Shown here in pieces: positions 8,003 to 10,385 of a DNA stretch of 10,385 nt (positions within the stretch are counted from its first letter, which is position 1; each line of letters starts with the position of its first letter). The translations under genes were made by a program, and so were the position numbers. This DNA comes from Pseudomonadota bacterium (GTDB lineage Bacteria > Pseudomonadota > Alphaproteobacteria > Azospirillales > Azospirillaceae). The DNA lies in the NCBI GenBank assembly GCA_023416195.1, contig JAEZID010000097.1, forward strand, positions 1 to 10,385. The letters run 5' to 3'. The notes under the pieces were generated by a model. The model was not told the DNA's origin. It worked only from the letters and a program-made list of their open reading frames with translations, and made no database searches.

Positions 8003-8346
8003 ACCTGACGCGGCGTGGTCAGCGTCAGTTCCGGACCCGGCCCGGCGGCGCGGCCGTCGCGCACCGGTGGGGTCAGGGACTGGGTGCGCGAATAGTTGGG
8101 CGTGGCGCGAACCGCGTCGGTGCCGTAGGCCCGCATGCCGGCGCGATGCTGGTCGCCGTTGCCCATGGCGCCCCAATGGGACGGCCGCGGCCCCGGGATG
8201 GGCTGGGCCTGTTCCATGTTCCGCATGTAGGGGCCGGTCGGCACCATGTGATCGAACACCCAGGCCGGGTATTCCTGTTTCTGCGCGCTTGCCGGCGCGG
8301 CGAACGCCAGAATCGCCAGGGTCGCTACTGCCATCGTACGAAGCAT
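7990..8346 (-). CDS. Small exported protein of unknown function
   Basis: I do not recognise this 118-residue protein. It begins with a clear signal peptide (MLRTMAVATLAILAFAAPASA, cleavage expected after residue 21), leaving a mature chain of about 97 residues. The mature chain is rich in Pro, Gly, Met and Arg, has no cysteine and no transmembrane segment, and probably has little regular structure. The start at 8346 is preferred over the in-frame ATG at 8364 because GGAAGG lies 10 nt upstream and the hydrophobic signal then starts almost at once. It lies between the GT83 gene upstream (same strand, 124-base gap) and the kinase gene, whose 3' end it overlaps by 13 bases on the opposite strand. 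The signal peptide and ribosome binding site support a real gene; function is unknown. Confidence 0.75.
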   Translation of the reverse strand: MLRTMAVATLAILAFAAPASAQKQEYPAWVFDHMVPTGPYMRNMEQAQPIPGPRPSHWGAMGNGDQHRAGMRAYGTDAVRATPNYSRTQSLTPPVRDGRAAGPGPELTLTTPRQVQID

Positions 8347-8416
8347 GACGCGGCGGCCTTCCATCCATCTTCGGGAGCAGAGAGCCGCGATTCGGCCCCA
8401 AAAGCGGGCGACCCGT

Positions 8417-8445
8417 CCAGGGTGGAGGCGCGTTACCCTGCCTGG
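8417..8445. repeat. Inverted repeat between the GT83 gene and the small exported-protein gene
   Basis: CAGGGT (8418-8423) pairs with ACCCTG (8435-8440) across an 11-nt loop. CCTGG at 8441-8445 can alternatively pair with CCAGG at 8417-8421, so two mutually exclusive hairpins are possible. There is no T-run, so it is not a classical terminator. The surrounding 124-base gap (8347-8470) otherwise shows only the GGAAGG ribosome binding site of the downstream gene. Confidence 0.35.
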
Positions 8446-8470
8446 GCGCCCACCAATGGTCAGGGGAACC

Positions 8471-10174
8471 TTACGGCTTGGGCGCTCGGTACAGAGTCAG
8501 GGTGATGCGCTTGCCGGTGTTGTAGTTGAAGCCGTTCACCTCGGACAGCTTCACCGGTTCCGCCCCGCTCATGACCCCATGCAGCGTCGCGCGGAACTCC
8601 GCCTCTTCCCGGCTGTCCACCAGGGCCAGCGCGCAGGCGCGGTCGGACGCCAGATGCTTGGCCGCACCGCCGCCATGGGTCAGGCGCGTTTCCGTTCCCA
8701 GCAGGAAGACGAGGCTCGGCTCGGCATAGCCGGCGGAGGCCACGGTGCCGGAGGCGCAGGGCCGCACCGCCGCGACCGCCCGCGCCGCCTGCCGGCTGAT
8801 CCAGACGCCGTCGATGGCCGGCAGAACCGCCGCGTACGTGCCGGCGTACAGCACCGCCGCCGCCGCCAGAGCCGCACCGAACCCGGCCCGCTCCCGATGG
8901 TGTGCGAACAGGCGTACGGCCAGGGCGTACAGCACGAGCACGACCGGCACCATGGCGACCGCAACCGGGTCGATCCGCCGATCCACCAGCCAGGGGATCA
9001 CCGCCACGGCCAGGGCCAGCGCGCCGAACCCGACGAAGCCCAAACCGGCGGACACGGCGAACAGCACGCGCCGTCCCTTCTCGGCCGTCCGGGCGAAATG
9101 CTCGCGCGATGCCGCCGCGACCAGGATCGCGATGGCCGGGAAGACGGGCAACGTGTAGTGCAGAAGCTTGGTCGGCACCGCCTCGAACACCAGCCAGCTC
9201 GGCACGATCCAGGCGATGCAGAAGCGCACCGCATCGACGCGGCGGTTCAGCCAGACCCACGGCACGGCCAGCAGCGCCAGGAACGACCAGGGCGCGAAGG
9301 TGACCCAGAACGTGCCCAGATAATAGCCGGGCGGCAGCCCCTTGCTCTCCTGCCCGCTGGTCACCTTGCCCAGCATGTCGTGCCCGACGGATTCGGCGAA
9401 GAAGGCGCCCTTGGTCTTGATGGTGATGGCGATCAGCCAGGGCGCGGCGATGGCCAGCACGATCCCCAGCCCCACCAACGGACGCAGCCGTTTCAGCCAA
9501 CCGGCCCTGCGGTCCAGCGCGGCCAGCACCAGCGCCGTCGTGCCGGACACCAGCAGGACGATCGGCCCCTTGATGAGGATGCCCACGCCCGCCGCGATCC
9601 AGAAGACCAGCGGCGCCGCCCAGCCGGACCGTTCGGCGTGCCGGTTCAAATAGAGACTCGCCAGCGCCGCCTGCCCGAGGACAATGGTGGACAGCAGCAC
9701 GGCGTCGGTCTTCGCCATGCGGGCCTCGACGCCCAGCACGACGCAAGACGCCATCATCAGCCCAGCGAGGAATCCGACCGTGCCGCCGAACATGCGCGCA
9801 CCGACCCAGGCGGTCGCCAGCACGGCGAGGATCGCGCCGGTCAGCGACGGGATGCGGTACGTCCAGATCTCCTTCGGCCCATCAACCAGTCGGGTCGCCG
9901 CGACCTGAAGCCAGTAGATACCGACCGGCTTCTTGTGCCGCGCCTCCTCCTGGTAGCGGATGTCGACGTAATCGCCGCTTTCCAGCATTTGATAGGAAGC
10001 CTGCGCGAAGCGCGCCTCGTCGCGGTCGAAGGGCGGCAGCTGGAAAAAGCCCGGCAGGAACAGCGCGACGCTCAGCACCGCCAACAGCGCGTAGGCCAGA
10101 AGCGGCAGACGCCCGGCCTGAGCGGCGGGCGCCGCAACGGTGCCGGTGCCGGCGGCGATGGCGGCCTCGCTCAC
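8471..10174 (-). CDS. ArnT/PMT-type glycosyltransferase (GT83 family), lipid A or LPS modification
   Basis: This inner-membrane transferase should move a sugar from a polyprenyl-phosphate donor onto lipid A or LPS core on the periplasmic side. It has 567 residues (E. coli ArnT has 550), with about twelve hydrophobic segments and a C-terminal soluble part. The first periplasmic loop holds PPFDRDEARFAQASYQML (47-64), with the acidic catalytic-type residues D50 and E53. It also has the RHKKPVGIYWLQ stretch (79-90), and KLLHYTLPVFPAIAIL (336-351) is a further family signature. The donor sugar is not readable: aminoarabinose, galacturonic acid or another sugar are all possible. The GTG start at 10174 overlaps the stop of the upstream LAB_N gene (GTGA), giving translational coupling. 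It is the last gene of that operon in this window. Confidence 0.92.
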   Translation of the reverse strand: MSEAAIAAGTGTVAAPAAQAGRLPLLAYALLAVLSVALFLPGFFQLPPFDRDEARFAQASYQMLESGDYVDIRYQEEARHKKPVGIYWLQVAATRLVDGPKEIWTYRIPSLTGAILAVLATAWVGARMFGGTVGFLAGLMMASCVVLGVEARMAKTDAVLLSTIVLGQAALASLYLNRHAERSGWAAPLVFWIAAGVGILIKGPIVLLVSGTTALVLAALDRRAGWLKRLRPLVGLGIVLAIAAPWLIAITIKTKGAFFAESVGHDMLGKVTSGQESKGLPPGYYLGTFWVTFAPWSFLALLAVPWVWLNRRVDAVRFCIAWIVPSWLVFEAVPTKLLHYTLPVFPAIAILVAAASREHFARTAEKGRRVLFAVSAGLGFVGFGALALAVAVIPWLVDRRIDPVAVAMVPVVLVLYALAVRLFAHHRERAGFGAALAAAAVLYAGTYAAVLPAIDGVWISRQAARAVAAVRPCASGTVASAGYAEPSLVFLLGTETRLTHGGGAAKHLASDRACALALVDSREEAEFRATLHGVMSGAEPVKLSEVNGFNYNTGKRITLTLYRAPKP

Positions 10175-10385
10175 GGCTTACCGGCCGCGGCGGTCTCGAC
10201 CCCGTCCGCTTTCTTGTGGGTCCAGACGAAATAGAGGTTGCGCACATAGATGATCAGCCCCAGCCCCTGCCCGAACATGTAGACGGGATCGAACCGGTAG
10301 ATCGAATAGGCCAGCAGAAGCGCGCCGCCGCCGATGGAGAAGTACCAGAAGACCTCCGGCATGACGCTGCGCTTGGCGCGCTCGC
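10171..10385 (-). CDS. LAB_N-domain small membrane protein, 5' end outside the window
   Basis: This is the C-terminal 70 codons of a protein with the lipid-A-disaccharide-synthase N-terminal (LAB_N) domain. Reading in from the window edge, ERAKRSVMPEVFWYFSIGGG matches the conserved core of that domain, followed by hydrophobic helices and IYVRNLYFVW. The methionine at 10362 is inside the domain, so the true start lies beyond base 10385; complete members are usually about 90-100 residues. Such proteins stand beside polyprenyl-phosphate glycosyltransferase genes in LPS-modification operons and may help move or present the lipid-linked donor. The stop overlaps the GT83 start by 4 bases. Family assignment is firm; the biochemical role is inference. 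Confidence 0.9.
   Translation of the reverse strand, partial: ERAKRSVMPEVFWYFSIGGGALLLAYSIYRFDPVYMFGQGLGLIIYVRNLYFVWTHKKADGVETAAAGKP

Overview
The window looks like ordinary chromosome from a GC-rich alphaproteobacterium, most likely Azospirillum or a close Rhodospirillales relative. The basis is the high GC content with G/C-rich third codon positions, the style of the Liv permease proteins, and a small membrane protein that I recall as a liv neighbour in that group. No mobile element, CRISPR array, rRNA or tRNA was found, and the composition is even except for one AT-rich patch at about 5870-5997.

Region 1 (4-5703, minus strand) is a complete branched-chain amino acid ABC importer locus. 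In transcription order it is livH, livM, livG, livF, a small three-helix membrane protein (DUF6867-like), then livK. The first five genes are tightly packed: 4 nt between livH and livM, a GTGA overlap between livM and livG, 3 nt between livG and livF, and a TGATG overlap between livF and the small gene. This implies one mRNA with translational coupling. livK, the periplasmic binding protein, follows after 199 nt that hold two inverted repeats, so it may be separately controlled. LivK would capture the amino acid, LivH and LivM form the channel, and LivG and LivF hydrolyse ATP.

Region 2 (5704-6054) has no gene. It holds the long upstream region of livH, including an AT-rich block with nested inverted and direct repeats, and the Rho-independent terminator of the next gene.

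Region 3 (6055-8346) holds an exported four-cysteine protein of unknown function (minus), a divergent ROK-family sugar kinase that most resembles Mak-type fructokinase (plus), and a small exported protein of unknown function (minus). The last two converge and overlap at their 3' ends.

Region 4 (8471-10385, minus) is the end of a cell-envelope operon. It holds a 5'-truncated LAB_N-domain membrane protein overlapping by GTGA a GT83 (ArnT/PMT-type) glycosyltransferase that should modify lipid A or LPS core from a polyprenyl-phosphate sugar.

I did not find a clearly novel multi-gene system. The best leads are the DUF6867-like gene, which has the strongest ribosome binding site seen here, the repeat element upstream of livH, and the unassigned secreted four-cysteine protein.
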